NCBI GenBank assembly: GCA_903851365.1
Contig: CAINOB010000007.1
Location: 1 to 61,704, forward strand
DNA: 61,704 nt
Direction of reading: 5' to 3'
Origin: an uncultured Bacteroidota bacterium
GTDB lineage: Bacteria > Bacteroidota > Bacteroidia > Bacteroidales > UBA12481
Part shown: one piece after another, positions 17,270 through 25,472 of the stretch
Layout: each line of letters begins with the position of its first letter
How positions within the stretch are numbered: position 1 is the stretch's first letter
Program-made: the position numbers and the translations under genes
Notes under the pieces: model-generated
The model's input: only the letters and a program-made list of their open reading frames with translations
Told to the model about the DNA's origin: nothing
Databases searched by the model: none

Positions 17270-18775
17270 TTATTGGTTTAATTGAAACCAATTGGCAAAA
17301 TTATCATTCTTGGAGGGAAATGCACAATGGTTAAATTCATTGGTCTGACTATCGTAGCAATAGTCTTCTTGCCAGTCACCAATGTTATCAGCGATCTGGC
17401 GGATAGCATCGGTAATGAACAGCAACTCATTATCAGTCATGGTGGGATGAAGTGATAATCGGACCCATCCGGGTTTCAAAGAAAGATCCCCTGAATCAAT
17501 TTTATCGGTAATCTTCTTGGAAAGTTTGAAGTCGACCTTTAGAAGGTAATGTCCATAAGTCCCTGCACACGAACAACCTCCCCTGACCTGGATGCCGAAC
17601 CTATCATTCAACAGTCTGGTAATTAGGTTGTGATGGATATGATCAATGTAAAACGAAAAAACTCCCAGCCTTTCTTTTATCTGATCTGCCAGGATGTGCA
17701 GATTCTTAATTTTCGAAAGTTCCCTGAAAGCTATATCGACAAGTTCCATTTCCCTCAGATGGATCTTCTGGATATCCATATTTTCCTTCAATATAATACA
17801 CAATGCTGTCTTTATTCCCTGCAGGAATCCGGGTGTTCCTCCATCTTCCTTCACCTCTATATCGGTGAAATAACTGTATCCTCCCCAACGGTTAGTCCAT
17901 TTAACTGTCCCACCTCCGGGTGAATCCGGAGTATTATTGTGATAAAGTTTCTTGTTAAAGATAAGAACACCGGCACTGCCCGGACCACCGAGAAATTTAT
18001 GCGGTGAAAAGAATATGGCATCTAAATCCTGATTCTCACCACCCGGATGCATATCTATGTTGACATAGGGGGCCGAAGCAGCAAAATCCACAAAGCAGTA
18101 ACCACCATGCTCATGCATGATTTTTGCAAGTTCATAATAAGGTGGGAAATATCCGGTAACATTGGAACATGCTGAAAAAGAACCAATCAGGAGAGGCCTG
18201 TGACCGTATTTTTGGATTTCCCTCTTTAAAGAATCGGGGTTGACCGTTAGATCAGGATTTGGTTCCAACACTACAACATCCGCAATGGTTTCAAACCAGG
18301 AAGTATGGTTAGAATGGTGCTCAGTATGAGTAAGAAAAACTACTGGTCTGTCATCATTATGCTCACTTTTGCATTTATATAGCTCTCCCTTGGCAAAAGC
18401 GCAATAATTCTTGGCCTGCTCAGGTATTTTGAGCCCCAGAATCCTTTGAAGCTTTGCAATAGCTGAGGTCATGCCAGTTCCAGTAAATATAAGAACGTCA
18501 TTTCCATCTGCATTTACATGGTGCTTTACAATCCTTTGTGCATGATGATATGCCTCTGTCATTGCTCTCCCGGTTGCTGAGGATTCAGAATGAGTATTGC
18601 CAACCATTGGTCCTATATCTTCGGATATCCGTGATTCTATAGGCCTGTATAATCTTCCGCTGGCTATCCAGTCAGCATAGATAAGTTTTTTTGATCCATA
18701 AGGGGTCTCAATTTCTGCATCAATGCCAAGGATATTCCTGCGGAAGGAGTCGAAATACTTTTCTAGCTCACTCAT
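17270..18775 (-). CDS. Class V aminotransferase / cysteine desulfurase-like PLP enzyme
   Basis: 501 aa. The PLP lysine sits in FSPHKFLGG, and an HTEHHSN motif with GSFSACSNVTG fits the cysteine-desulfurase/selenocysteine-lyase fold. A Cys-rich loop RGGCSCAGTYG near the C-terminus is where SufS/IscS enzymes carry the persulfide Cys. It is longer than SufS (about 410 aa), with an insertion after 280 and an extended C-terminus. Likely role: mobilising sulfur from cysteine or a related compound. The gene upstream (18810) encodes a NifX-like protein with a CCCP tail that could be a partner. Confidence 0.78.
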   Translation of the reverse strand: MSELEKYFDSFRRNILGIDAEIETPYGSKKLIYADWIASGRLYRPIESRISEDIGPMVGNTHSESSATGRAMTEAYHHAQRIVKHHVNADGNDVLIFTGTGMTSAIAKLQRILGLKIPEQAKNYCAFAKGELYKCKSEHNDDRPVVFLTHTEHHSNHTSWFETIADVVVLEPNPDLTVNPDSLKREIQKYGHRPLLIGSFSACSNVTGYFPPYYELAKIMHEHGGYCFVDFAASAPYVNIDMHPGGENQDLDAIFFSPHKFLGGPGSAGVLIFNKKLYHNNTPDSPGGGTVKWTNRWGGYSYFTDIEVKEDGGTPGFLQGIKTALCIILKENMDIQKIHLREMELVDIAFRELSKIKNLHILADQIKERLGVFSFYIDHIHHNLITRLLNDRFGIQVRGGCSCAGTYGHYLLKVDFKLSKKITDKIDSGDLSLKPGWVRLSLHPTMTDNELLFITDAIRQIADNIGDWQEDYCYDSQTNEFNHCAFPSKNDNFANWFQLNQ

Positions 18776-18809
18776 TAATCATTGATCCTTAAATCATTAA
18801 AACTTTGGA

Positions 18810-19124
18810 TCATGGGCAACAGCAGTAATTACTTTCCGTTGTTGCATGGTCTTTGACGTAAGCAAACAAGGCATTGAAAATATTGGTCTCCTGAGTATGT
18901 AAAACCTCATGATCAAGTATCCGGAGATTCTTTTCCGTTTCAGGTAAGATTCCACGGATAATAACCACTTGCTCATAAGAGGGATCTTTTGTGACAGGCT
19001 CCGGGGTGCGGATCACATCTTCCTGGATTACTCCATTGATCATGGTTAAAAACCTAAAACCCTTTGCCTTCTCAAAATCAGGAGCTATTGTTAGACCATC
19101 ATTGGTGGGGATGAGAATTTTCAT
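18810..19124 (-). CDS. NifX/NifB-like small protein with CCC tail
   Basis: 104 aa. MKILIPTNDGLTIAPDFEKAKGFRF matches the opening strand of the dinitrogenase iron-molybdenum cofactor (NifX/YiiX-like) domain. The C-terminus ends in YCCCP, unusual and possibly metal- or sulfur-binding. It precedes the cysteine-desulfurase-like gene by 34 bases. The family also occurs in many non-diazotrophs; there is no nif gene here. Confidence 0.7.
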   Translation of the reverse strand: MKILIPTNDGLTIAPDFEKAKGFRFLTMINGVIQEDVIRTPEPVTKDPSYEQVVIIRGILPETEKNLRILDHEVLHTQETNIFNALFAYVKDHATTESNYCCCP

Positions 19125-19226
19125 GGATCTATATGTATAATTATCAGATAATCAGTTATTTTTGTACAAATATAACCATCACGACCTTGCTTGTACCCAT
19201 TACAAATGTGATTCTTGACGATAAGT

Positions 19227-19258
19227 TTTGTGATAAATGTCACAAACGATTAATTTTA
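19227..19258 (+). promoter_or_regulatory. Promoter of crp-like gene 19278 with embedded TGTGA-N6-TCACA palindrome
   Basis: TTTG (19227-19230) and TAATTTTA (19251-19258) form a Bacteroidetes-like -33/-7 pair with a 20-base spacer. A perfect TGTGA-TAAATG-TCACA palindrome (19229-19244) lies in the spacer, the classical Crp/Fnr-type site. Its placement predicts repression of the gene by its own product or by a paralogue. Its twin is at 38896-38926. Confidence 0.65.
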
Positions 19259-19277
19259 CCGAAATAATTGAACTGCA

Positions 19278-19979
19278 ATGGAGACTTTAGACGAGATTGT
19301 AAATATCAGTTGTCGAGATTGTTCAGATAAATCTTGCGCCACTGCTGTACTGGATAACAATGAAATGGATTCGATATTCCGGAACCGTTATATCAATGAA
19401 ATCAAAAAGGGGACCCATATCCTGAATGAAGGCTCTCCAACCTCGCATATCATTTACCTTCGGTCCGGCATGATTAAAGAGTATATACAGAGGCCTGATC
19501 AACAGGACCAGATCATCCAGATCATTCTTCCTCACTCCTATCTTGGACTGACTTCAATATTTGGTGACAAGGTGAACCATTATTCCTATAGTGCTCTTAC
19601 CGATCTGCGATTGTGTTATATTGATATTGATATATTTACCAACCTGATAAAAAACAATGGGAATTTTGCCTTTGAAATCCTGACATCAGTGGGACGTGAC
19701 AGCCTCAGGAGCTTCCACCGATTTATCAATCAAAGTAATAAAAAGGTATACGGGAGGGTTGCCGATATTCTTATTTACTTCTCGAAGGTTATTTTTTTAA
19801 GCGAACGGTTTCAGATCCCTTTAACGAGAAGTGAAATTGCAGATATGATAGGCGCATCAAGGGAGAGTACGGGAAGAGTCCTCGCGAAATTGAAAGGTGA
19901 TGGGATTATCGATATACATGGAAAAAATATCATAGTCAACGATATGGTCAAGCTGGAAATGATCAGTAGATATGGTTGA
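19278..19979 (+). CDS. Crp/Fnr-family transcription regulator
   Basis: 233 aa. An N-terminal Cys group (ISCRDCSDKSCATAV) resembles the Fe-S or redox-sensing entry of FNR-like proteins; the beta-roll follows, then a helix-turn-helix around LTRSEIADMIGASRESTGRV (about 184-203). It is divergent from the NifX-like gene and convergent with the next crp gene. A TGTGA-N6-TCACA palindrome lies in its promoter. Confidence 0.85.
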   Translation: METLDEIVNISCRDCSDKSCATAVLDNNEMDSIFRNRYINEIKKGTHILNEGSPTSHIIYLRSGMIKEYIQRPDQQDQIIQIILPHSYLGLTSIFGDKVNHYSYSALTDLRLCYIDIDIFTNLIKNNGNFAFEILTSVGRDSLRSFHRFINQSNKKVYGRVADILIYFSKVIFLSERFQIPLTRSEIADMIGASRESTGRVLAKLKGDGIIDIHGKNIIVNDMVKLEMISRYG

Positions 19980-20029
19980 TTTAGAAGTTTATCTCGCTCA
20001 TCGCTTGATGGCAGATTGTTGACAAAATT

Positions 20030-20707
20030 CTACCCTTTTTCGGCTATTGTCAAAAGCTTACTTCGGTTTAATATTTTGATCGATTTCTTGTCCAAATCAA
20101 TTAATCCTTCCTCATGGAATTCGGATAATATCCGGCTTACGCTTTCACGGGTCGCATCAACCAGGTTACCAAGTTCCTCGCGGCTGAGCGGTAGAATATA
20201 TCCATCATTTTCATAAATGGAATCGGCAAAAAACAGAAGATTCTCCGCTATTTTTCCACGAGTCTGTTTCTGAGTTCTATTAATACAGCGGCGAAAAGTG
20301 TTTAATTCGTTCTGACACAATTCGATCATGATTTCATAGGCAAATGCCGGGTTTTCCAGGAAAAAGGCTTTAAACACTTCCAAATCAATGAAACAAATTT
20401 CGGAATCCTCAATGGCAGTAACTGAATACTGATTTATTTTCTCACCGAAAGTTGTCGGTAAAGCCAGATATGATGCCGCTTTGGTTATCTTAATTATCTG
20501 TTCATAATAGGGTCCTTGCATGTGCAACTTAACCAGGCCGCTTCTCAAAAATGCAACGTTTGATGACCAGTTTCCTTGCCTGACGATATTGGCTCCTTTC
20601 TTAAACCTGACCTGAACGCAGTTTTTTGATTGGGAATCAACTTCTGTATCAGTAAGATATCTTGCCGCTTTGGATTTTATATTACAATCATTGCAAATAT
20701 TTTCCAT
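20030..20707 (-). CDS. Crp/Fnr regulator divergent from Hdr cluster A
   Basis: About 225 aa from the ATG at 20707, where MENICNDCN aligns with MENVCKICP of the cluster B regulator. The N-terminal CxxC is shared by both; the beta-roll contains PTTFGEKINQYSV, almost identical in the paralogue; the helix-turn-helix is LSREELGNLVDATRESVSRI. It is transcribed away from the sulfur/Hdr cluster that begins at 20837 and is its probable regulator, as 38931 is for cluster B. Confidence 0.85.
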   Translation of the reverse strand: MENICNDCNIKSKAARYLTDTEVDSQSKNCVQVRFKKGANIVRQGNWSSNVAFLRSGLVKLHMQGPYYEQIIKITKAASYLALPTTFGEKINQYSVTAIEDSEICFIDLEVFKAFFLENPAFAYEIMIELCQNELNTFRRCINRTQKQTRGKIAENLLFFADSIYENDGYILPLSREELGNLVDATRESVSRILSEFHEEGLIDLDKKSIKILNRSKLLTIAEKG

Positions 20708-20716
20708 GATCAATTG

Positions 20717-20750
20717 ATTTAGATCACAAAAATAGCTTATTAAGATCACA
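20717..20750. promoter_or_regulatory. Direct repeats ATTwAGATCACA and -7 box in the crp/cluster A divergent region
   Basis: ATTTAGATCACA (20717-20728) and ATTAAGATCACA (20739-20750) are direct repeats 22 bases apart, two helical turns. Read on the minus strand each gives TGTGATCT, a Crp/Fnr half-site. The minus-strand -7 box TATTTTTG (20734-20727) overlaps the first repeat, so binding there should affect the regulator's own promoter. Confidence 0.5.
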
Positions 20751-20791
20751 TGGTGGTGTTAATCGAATCACAGCCGAAAGGACATTAATGG

Positions 20792-20812
20792 ACTGGGGTC
20801 CCAGTATTTTTA
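20792..20812 (+). promoter_or_regulatory. Inverted repeat and -7 box before cluster A
   Basis: A perfect 6-base inverted repeat ACTGGG-GT-CCCAGT (20792-20805) abuts TATTTTTA (20805-20812), a one-mismatch TAnnTTTG box. The transcript would start near 20816, some 20 bases before dsrE-like 20837. The repeat may be an operator; its binding protein is unknown. Confidence 0.4.
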
Positions 20813-20836
20813 CGCTATCAATTAATATCTAAAAAA

Positions 20837-21262
20837 ATGGAAAACAAGAAGATGTGTATGGCCCTTTTTAGCGGTAGTCTTGATAAACTTACTGCAGCAG
20901 GGGTAATTTTAAGCGGAGCAGTTGCCGATGATATGGATGTGGAAATCTATGTTCTCATGCAAGGGGCAAGGGCTTTTAAGAGAGATATCGCAACGAATAA
21001 GGACCAGTTAATGATGGCAGAGAACAGCCATTTACGCGAAGAATTTATTGCCGCCTGCAAACAGCTTAACGTCAAGGAATGGTATCAATTTTTTATTGAT
21101 GCCAAAGCCATGGCTAATGTGAAGGTTCATATCTGTGGTCTGGCAGGTAAATTATGGGGTGGTGTCAAGATTGATGATTTTGTAGAATGGGCCGACGATA
21201 TCGTGGGTATCAACGAGTATATTACATCCGCACAGAATGCTGATGTTCATCTTTTTATATAG
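20837..21262 (+). CDS. DsrE-like sulfur-transfer protein, cluster A
   Basis: 141 aa. KMCMALFSGSLDKLTAAGVILSGA matches the opening of DsrE/DsrF/peroxiredoxin-like (DsrE_2 type) proteins, and the ending NADVHLFI is shared with the cluster B paralogue (SSIQLFI). The conserved Cys position is VHICGLAGKLWG. Such proteins bind a persulfide and exchange it with TusA, encoded 18 bases downstream. First gene of cluster A. Shorter than the B version, lacking its coiled-coil N-terminus and central insert. Confidence 0.8.
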   Translation: MENKKMCMALFSGSLDKLTAAGVILSGAVADDMDVEIYVLMQGARAFKRDIATNKDQLMMAENSHLREEFIAACKQLNVKEWYQFFIDAKAMANVKVHICGLAGKLWGGVKIDDFVEWADDIVGINEYITSAQNADVHLFI

Positions 21263-21280
21263 AAAAAAATACAATCCAGC

Positions 21281-21529
21281 ATGACGAATGATGAATTGAG
21301 AAGCGTTGCTGTCACCAAAACCGTCGACGCACGCGGAACAGCTTGCCCGGGACCGTTGCTTGAAGCAAAAAAGGCAATGGGAACAATTAAGAGTGGTGAA
21401 ATATTGGAAGTGCTCTCTGCCGATGAAGGTTCAAAAAGAGACATACCTCTCTGGGCAAAGAAAAAGGAAATTGATTACCTGGGTACCATTGATGAAGCTG
21501 GTTACTTCAGAATCTTCATCCGAAAATAG
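21281..21529 (+). CDS. tusA: TusA-family sulfur carrier, cluster A
   Basis: 82 aa with the defining DARGTACPGPLLEAKKAM motif near residues 16-33; the Cys of CPGP carries persulfide. TusA relays sulfane sulfur between donors such as cysteine desulfurases or rhodaneses and DsrE-type acceptors. The chain has the family's ending DEAGYFRIFIRK. It is sandwiched between DsrE-like and MvhD-like genes, as in cluster B, so transfer of sulfur to the HdrA/MvhD complex is a reasonable inference. Confidence 0.92.
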   Translation: MTNDELRSVAVTKTVDARGTACPGPLLEAKKAMGTIKSGEILEVLSADEGSKRDIPLWAKKKEIDYLGTIDEAGYFRIFIRK

Positions 21530-21531
21530 AC

Positions 21532-21927
21532 ATGGAAAGTTCCTCTGCAAAGTTGAAAGTGCTTGTCTTTTCCACAGACAAAATTTCAGACCCGGCCATT
21601 GATTTGGCCGGGTTACTGAAAAAGCATTATCCTGCAGGGGTATACACCATTTCGGTACCCTGTTCTTCGGCCATTAAACCCAGATGGATCATTCATGCCT
21701 TGCAGAGAGGCTTTGACGGTGTTTTTATTGCAGCCGATGGAACTGATTGCCCATATGGGGAACTCTGTGTGCCGAATACAGCCAATTTGGTTGCAGCTAC
21801 CCAGATTAAAATGGAAAAGCTTGGTATTGCTCCGCAACGATTAAAAATGGCTGCTATCTGTTCTATCTGTGCTGAACCATTTGTCAGGTATATGAATTCT
21901 TTTTTACATGATCTGGATACTATCTGA
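21532..21927 (+). CDS. MvhD/FlpD-like iron-sulfur subunit, cluster A
   Basis: 131 aa. The fold opening KVLVFSTDKISDPAIDLAG, then PCSSAIKPRWIIHALQRGFDGVFIAADGTDC and the later CSICAEPF match the methyl-viologen-reducing hydrogenase delta family, which binds a 2Fe-2S cluster and passes electrons to HdrA. The usual CxGR is replaced by CSSAIKP, so ligand set and partner may differ. Its stop overlaps the HdrA1 start by one base. Confidence 0.8.
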   Translation: MESSSAKLKVLVFSTDKISDPAIDLAGLLKKHYPAGVYTISVPCSSAIKPRWIIHALQRGFDGVFIAADGTDCPYGELCVPNTANLVAATQIKMEKLGIAPQRLKMAAICSICAEPFVRYMNSFLHDLDTI

Positions 21928-23255
21928 TGAAGAAAATTGTCGAGCAGAATCAAGCCGGAATGGATGAATCGTTAATTGATTACGATGTATTGGTAATCGG
22001 TGGAGGTATAGCTGGTGACGAGGCCGCCCTCAAGCTGGCTGATGTCGGATATAAAATCCTGATTGTCGAGAAGGACCTTTCAATCGGAGGAAGGATGATC
22101 CTGCTGAGCAAAGTGTTTCCTACCCTGGATTGCTCAGCCTGCATTACAACCCCTAAAGTTTCCGAAACAGCACGCCACCGGAATATTTCCATCTTCACTA
22201 AAACGGAAGTTAAATCCATTACCCGAAGACAGGACAATTTCTTCGATATTACAATATTGAAGCGGACACGTTATGTATTAGAAACCCTTTGCACCGGTTG
22301 CAAGGAATGTGAAGACGTTTGCCCGATTCTTATTCCTGATGAATATCAATATAATCAGGTTGCAAGAAAGGCAGTATTTATACCATTCAGCATTGCTCAA
22401 CCCAGAATTGCAAATATTGATATCGACAATTGTATTTTATGCGGGTTATGCGAGAAGAAATGCCCTTCAGATGCCATCGATTTTACCTTGGTTGATACGT
22501 ATGAACACCTGGTAGTTAAATCGGTTGTTCTTGCGACCGGATTCCGGCTGTTCAATCCAACCGTTTTGTCCCGATACGGATATGGACGATATAAAAATGT
22601 AATGACTGCCATGGAGATGGAACGGCAATTGGCTCCAACGCGTCCTTATAACTCTGTACTCCGCCCCAAAGATGGGAAAATGCCAGACAATATTGCCTAC
22701 TTGTTGTGTGTAGGTTCGCGCGATCAAACGGTGGGAAACCCGATCTGTTCACAGATTTGTTGCATGTATTCCACCAAGCAGGCTCAATTGCTATTGGGCG
22801 CTCTGCCAATGGCCGATGTTACTGTTTACTACTTGCATGTGCGAGCATTCGGTAAAGGCTTTTGTGAATTTTACAACCAGGCGCTCAGCATGGGGGTTAA
22901 CTATATCAAGGCCAAAGTTGCCTCTGTCAGGGAGAAAGAAAATGGTAACCTGATCCTCCGGTATGAAGATTTTTCCACCGGACAAGTAGAAGAACAGGAG
23001 CACGACCTGGTTGTACTGGCAACTGGTATTCTTGCCAATGCTGAAATCGAATCAGTCTTTAAAGGTGAAAAACTGGAGTTGGATCCATATGAATTTGTGA
23101 GGCAAAAAGATATGCTGACCAATCCAGCTATTACCAGTATCTCCGGAGTTTTTGCAGCAGGAACAGTTACTGGACCCATGGATATTCCGGATACGATTTT
23201 ATCTGCAGGGGCTGCCGCTGCAGAGGCAACAGCATACCTCAAGAAATTGTCATGA
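21927..23255 (+). CDS. HdrA/QmoA-like flavoprotein 1, cluster A
   Basis: 442 aa. FAD-binding GGGIAG at 25-30, the HdrA hallmark FPTLDCSACITTPK at 64-77, then two ferredoxin-type motifs, CTGCKECEDVC (122-132) and CILCGLCEKKC (169-179). A late CSQICCMYS and a C-terminal FAAGTVTGPMDIPD complete the fold. Size and clusters match QmoA/short HdrA. It overlaps the next HdrA gene by 4 bases. The cluster B counterpart (34621) has a large GltD-like module inserted between the two Fe-S motifs. Known HdrA proteins hold a FAD that can bifurcate electrons; whether this one does is not shown. Confidence 0.9.
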   Translation: MKKIVEQNQAGMDESLIDYDVLVIGGGIAGDEAALKLADVGYKILIVEKDLSIGGRMILLSKVFPTLDCSACITTPKVSETARHRNISIFTKTEVKSITRRQDNFFDITILKRTRYVLETLCTGCKECEDVCPILIPDEYQYNQVARKAVFIPFSIAQPRIANIDIDNCILCGLCEKKCPSDAIDFTLVDTYEHLVVKSVVLATGFRLFNPTVLSRYGYGRYKNVMTAMEMERQLAPTRPYNSVLRPKDGKMPDNIAYLLCVGSRDQTVGNPICSQICCMYSTKQAQLLLGALPMADVTVYYLHVRAFGKGFCEFYNQALSMGVNYIKAKVASVREKENGNLILRYEDFSTGQVEEQEHDLVVLATGILANAEIESVFKGEKLELDPYEFVRQKDMLTNPAITSISGVFAAGTVTGPMDIPDTILSAGAAAAEATAYLKKLS

Positions 23256-25189
23256 AAAAGAGGATAGGCGTATACGTTTGTCACTGTGGCGGAAATATTT
23301 CCGATGTGGTGAATGTTTCCGAAGTTGTGACTGCTGTCAAGGATATGGAAGGGGTGGCAATTGCCAAAAACACCCTTTTTGCCTGTTCAGATGCTGCCCA
23401 AAATGAAATAGTCAACGATATCACCAGCCTACATCTTGATGCGTTGGTAATTGCTTCCTGTTCTCCTAAACTTCACCTGCACACTTTCAGGGCAGTGGCT
23501 GAGCGAGCTGGTCTCAATTCATACAATTATGTCCAGGTTAATATTCGGGAACAATGTTCCTGGGCCCATTCCTATGAAAAGGTTTCAGCAACGGGAAAAG
23601 CAATTCAATTAGTGAAATCGGGGATTGAAAGGGTAATTTTTTCGCGTGCAATGGAGCCTTTCTCTATACCAGCCGAACAATCCGTCATGGTTCTGGGTGC
23701 AGGGATTGGAGGGATGCGGTCTGCAATATCCTTAGCCAATGTTGGATTACAGGTTTATTTGTTGGAACGCGAATTCTTTATTGGAGGCCGCACTGCCCAA
23801 TGGGGAGATCTGAGTGCGGCTTATGAAAATGGTCCGGAAGTGGTAAGCCGTTTATTTAAGCAGATCAGGGAACATGCCAATATTCATTTGTTTATAGGCG
23901 CTGAATTGATTAGCCAGAGTGGTAATATTGGAAGTTTTGAGGTGAAAGTGAAAATTAAACCTCGCAGAATTTCAGGAGATTGTGATGAATCAGGTTTCAA
24001 TCAAGCCATTTCAATATGTCCGGTTGAAGTCCCAGATGATTTCAATTTCGGACTCACCTCCCGTAAAGCCATTTATCAGCATTACCCATCAGAATATCCT
24101 GCCATTCCTGCCATTGACGATGCCAATTGTAATTTTTGCGGAGCATGTGAAAGCCTATGTAAATCTATTGACCTGAACCAGAAAGAAGAAATTCTTAACC
24201 TGAAAGTTGGGAACATTATTGTGAATACGGGATTCGATCCCTATGAACCCACCAGGGGAGAATTTGGATATAATGAAATTGAGAGGGTGCTGACTTTGCC
24301 CCAGTTCAAACGTCTGGTTGATATCTCAGGAGCTGGAAAACTTAATTTTAAGGGAAAGCAGATTCATACCATAACTTACATCTTTTGTGTCGGCAGCCGG
24401 CAGGGGGAGGAAGGAGAAAATCAATACTGCTCCAGGTATTGCTGCACCACAGCTCTTAATACCGCTATTATCGTTAAACGTAAGTTTGCGGATATCACAA
24501 ATATCCATTGTACCAGAGGCATCAGAACCTATGGAAAACAAGAGCTTATTTATGAGGAATCCTCCAGGCAAGGTGACATTTTTCTGGAATTTTCCTTTGA
24601 AAATATGCCCGTTGTGGAAGAAAGAAATGGAAAGGTGTTCGTCAGAATAAAAGATATCCTGACTGCGAACCGTGAAATGGAAGCTGAAACAGACCTCGTG
24701 GTTTTAATAACAGGAATGGTACCACGAAGGAATAATAATATTGCGCAGATGTTAAAGATCCCGACCGGTAGAGATCACTTTTTCAATGAGATCCATGCAA
24801 AATTACGTCCGGTGGAAACTGTCATCGATGGTGTTTTGATCGCCGGTACCTGCCAGGGGCCAAAAAATATCATGGAAACGCTCAACTCTTCGATGGCTGC
24901 AGCAGCAAAATCGGCTGCCTCATTGTCGTCTGGTACTATCCATCTTGAGCCGATTGTCGCTGACGTTAATACTGACCAATGCACCGGATGTGGTATTTGT
25001 CTTACTGTTTGTCCGTTCGATGCAATTGTAACCGCTGGTCCAGAGGATAAACCGGCGGTATCCATTGTGATTTCACGATGCAAAGGATGTGGCATGTGTC
25101 TTCCGGTTTGTCCCGAAGATGCTATTGAACTCTATGGTTTTACCAATGAGGAAATGGAAGGAATGATCGATGGATTAACCTCTTATTAA
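23252..25189 (+). CDS. HdrA/QmoB-like flavoprotein 2, cluster A
   Basis: 645 aa. The N-terminal domain begins RIGVYVCHCGGNIS and has CSPKLHLHTFR and NIREQCSW, typical of full-length HdrA. FAD-binding GAGIGG is near 146; an extra CNFCGACESLC lies near 290; two classical 4Fe-4S motifs CTGCGICLTVC (about 577) and CKGCGMCLPVC (about 610) form a C-terminal ferredoxin. The MvhD part fused to QmoB in sulfate reducers is encoded separately here (21532). It precedes a small winged-helix-like gene that in cluster B is fused to this protein's end. Confidence 0.9.
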   Translation: MKKRIGVYVCHCGGNISDVVNVSEVVTAVKDMEGVAIAKNTLFACSDAAQNEIVNDITSLHLDALVIASCSPKLHLHTFRAVAERAGLNSYNYVQVNIREQCSWAHSYEKVSATGKAIQLVKSGIERVIFSRAMEPFSIPAEQSVMVLGAGIGGMRSAISLANVGLQVYLLEREFFIGGRTAQWGDLSAAYENGPEVVSRLFKQIREHANIHLFIGAELISQSGNIGSFEVKVKIKPRRISGDCDESGFNQAISICPVEVPDDFNFGLTSRKAIYQHYPSEYPAIPAIDDANCNFCGACESLCKSIDLNQKEEILNLKVGNIIVNTGFDPYEPTRGEFGYNEIERVLTLPQFKRLVDISGAGKLNFKGKQIHTITYIFCVGSRQGEEGENQYCSRYCCTTALNTAIIVKRKFADITNIHCTRGIRTYGKQELIYEESSRQGDIFLEFSFENMPVVEERNGKVFVRIKDILTANREMEAETDLVVLITGMVPRRNNNIAQMLKIPTGRDHFFNEIHAKLRPVETVIDGVLIAGTCQGPKNIMETLNSSMAAAAKSAASLSSGTIHLEPIVADVNTDQCTGCGICLTVCPFDAIVTAGPEDKPAVSIVISRCKGCGMCLPVCPEDAIELYGFTNEEMEGMIDGLTSY

Positions 25190-25190
25190 A

Positions 25191-25472
25191 ATGGGAACAA
25201 CCAAAACAACAAAAATATTGAGGGAAACACGAAAACCTCCTGAGAAAGCTCTGGAGAACCGGAAACTGTTTACTGAACGGCAGAAACTCATAACCAATTC
25301 TTTGGCAAATGGATTACAATCCATTCCGGACATTGCGAAAGAATCTGGCCTGGAACCGGAAGTTGTGACCTATGTCATGATGTCTATGCGTAAATATGGA
25401 GAGGTCACCGAAATAGGTCCTGATGAGATGAATGAGTATTTTTTATACCAACTCAAGCCGAAAAACCCATGA
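25191..25472 (+). CDS. Small winged-helix-like protein of the Hdr cluster
   Basis: 93 aa, basic N-terminus followed by LITNSLANGLQSIPDIAKESGLEPEVVTYVMMSMRKYGEV, a helix-turn-helix/winged-helix pattern, and a strand ending NEYFLYQLK. The same domain forms the last 65 or so residues of the cluster B HdrA at 32383 (ISQELAVDKDIIMYHVMTMHKYSVL...YYYYSLKK). That fusion implies a physical part of the complex, perhaps a docking element, rather than a free regulator. It starts one base after HdrA2 and overlaps the QmoC-like gene by 4. Confidence 0.75.
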   Translation: MGTTKTTKILRETRKPPEKALENRKLFTERQKLITNSLANGLQSIPDIAKESGLEPEVVTYVMMSMRKYGEVTEIGPDEMNEYFLYQLKPKNP

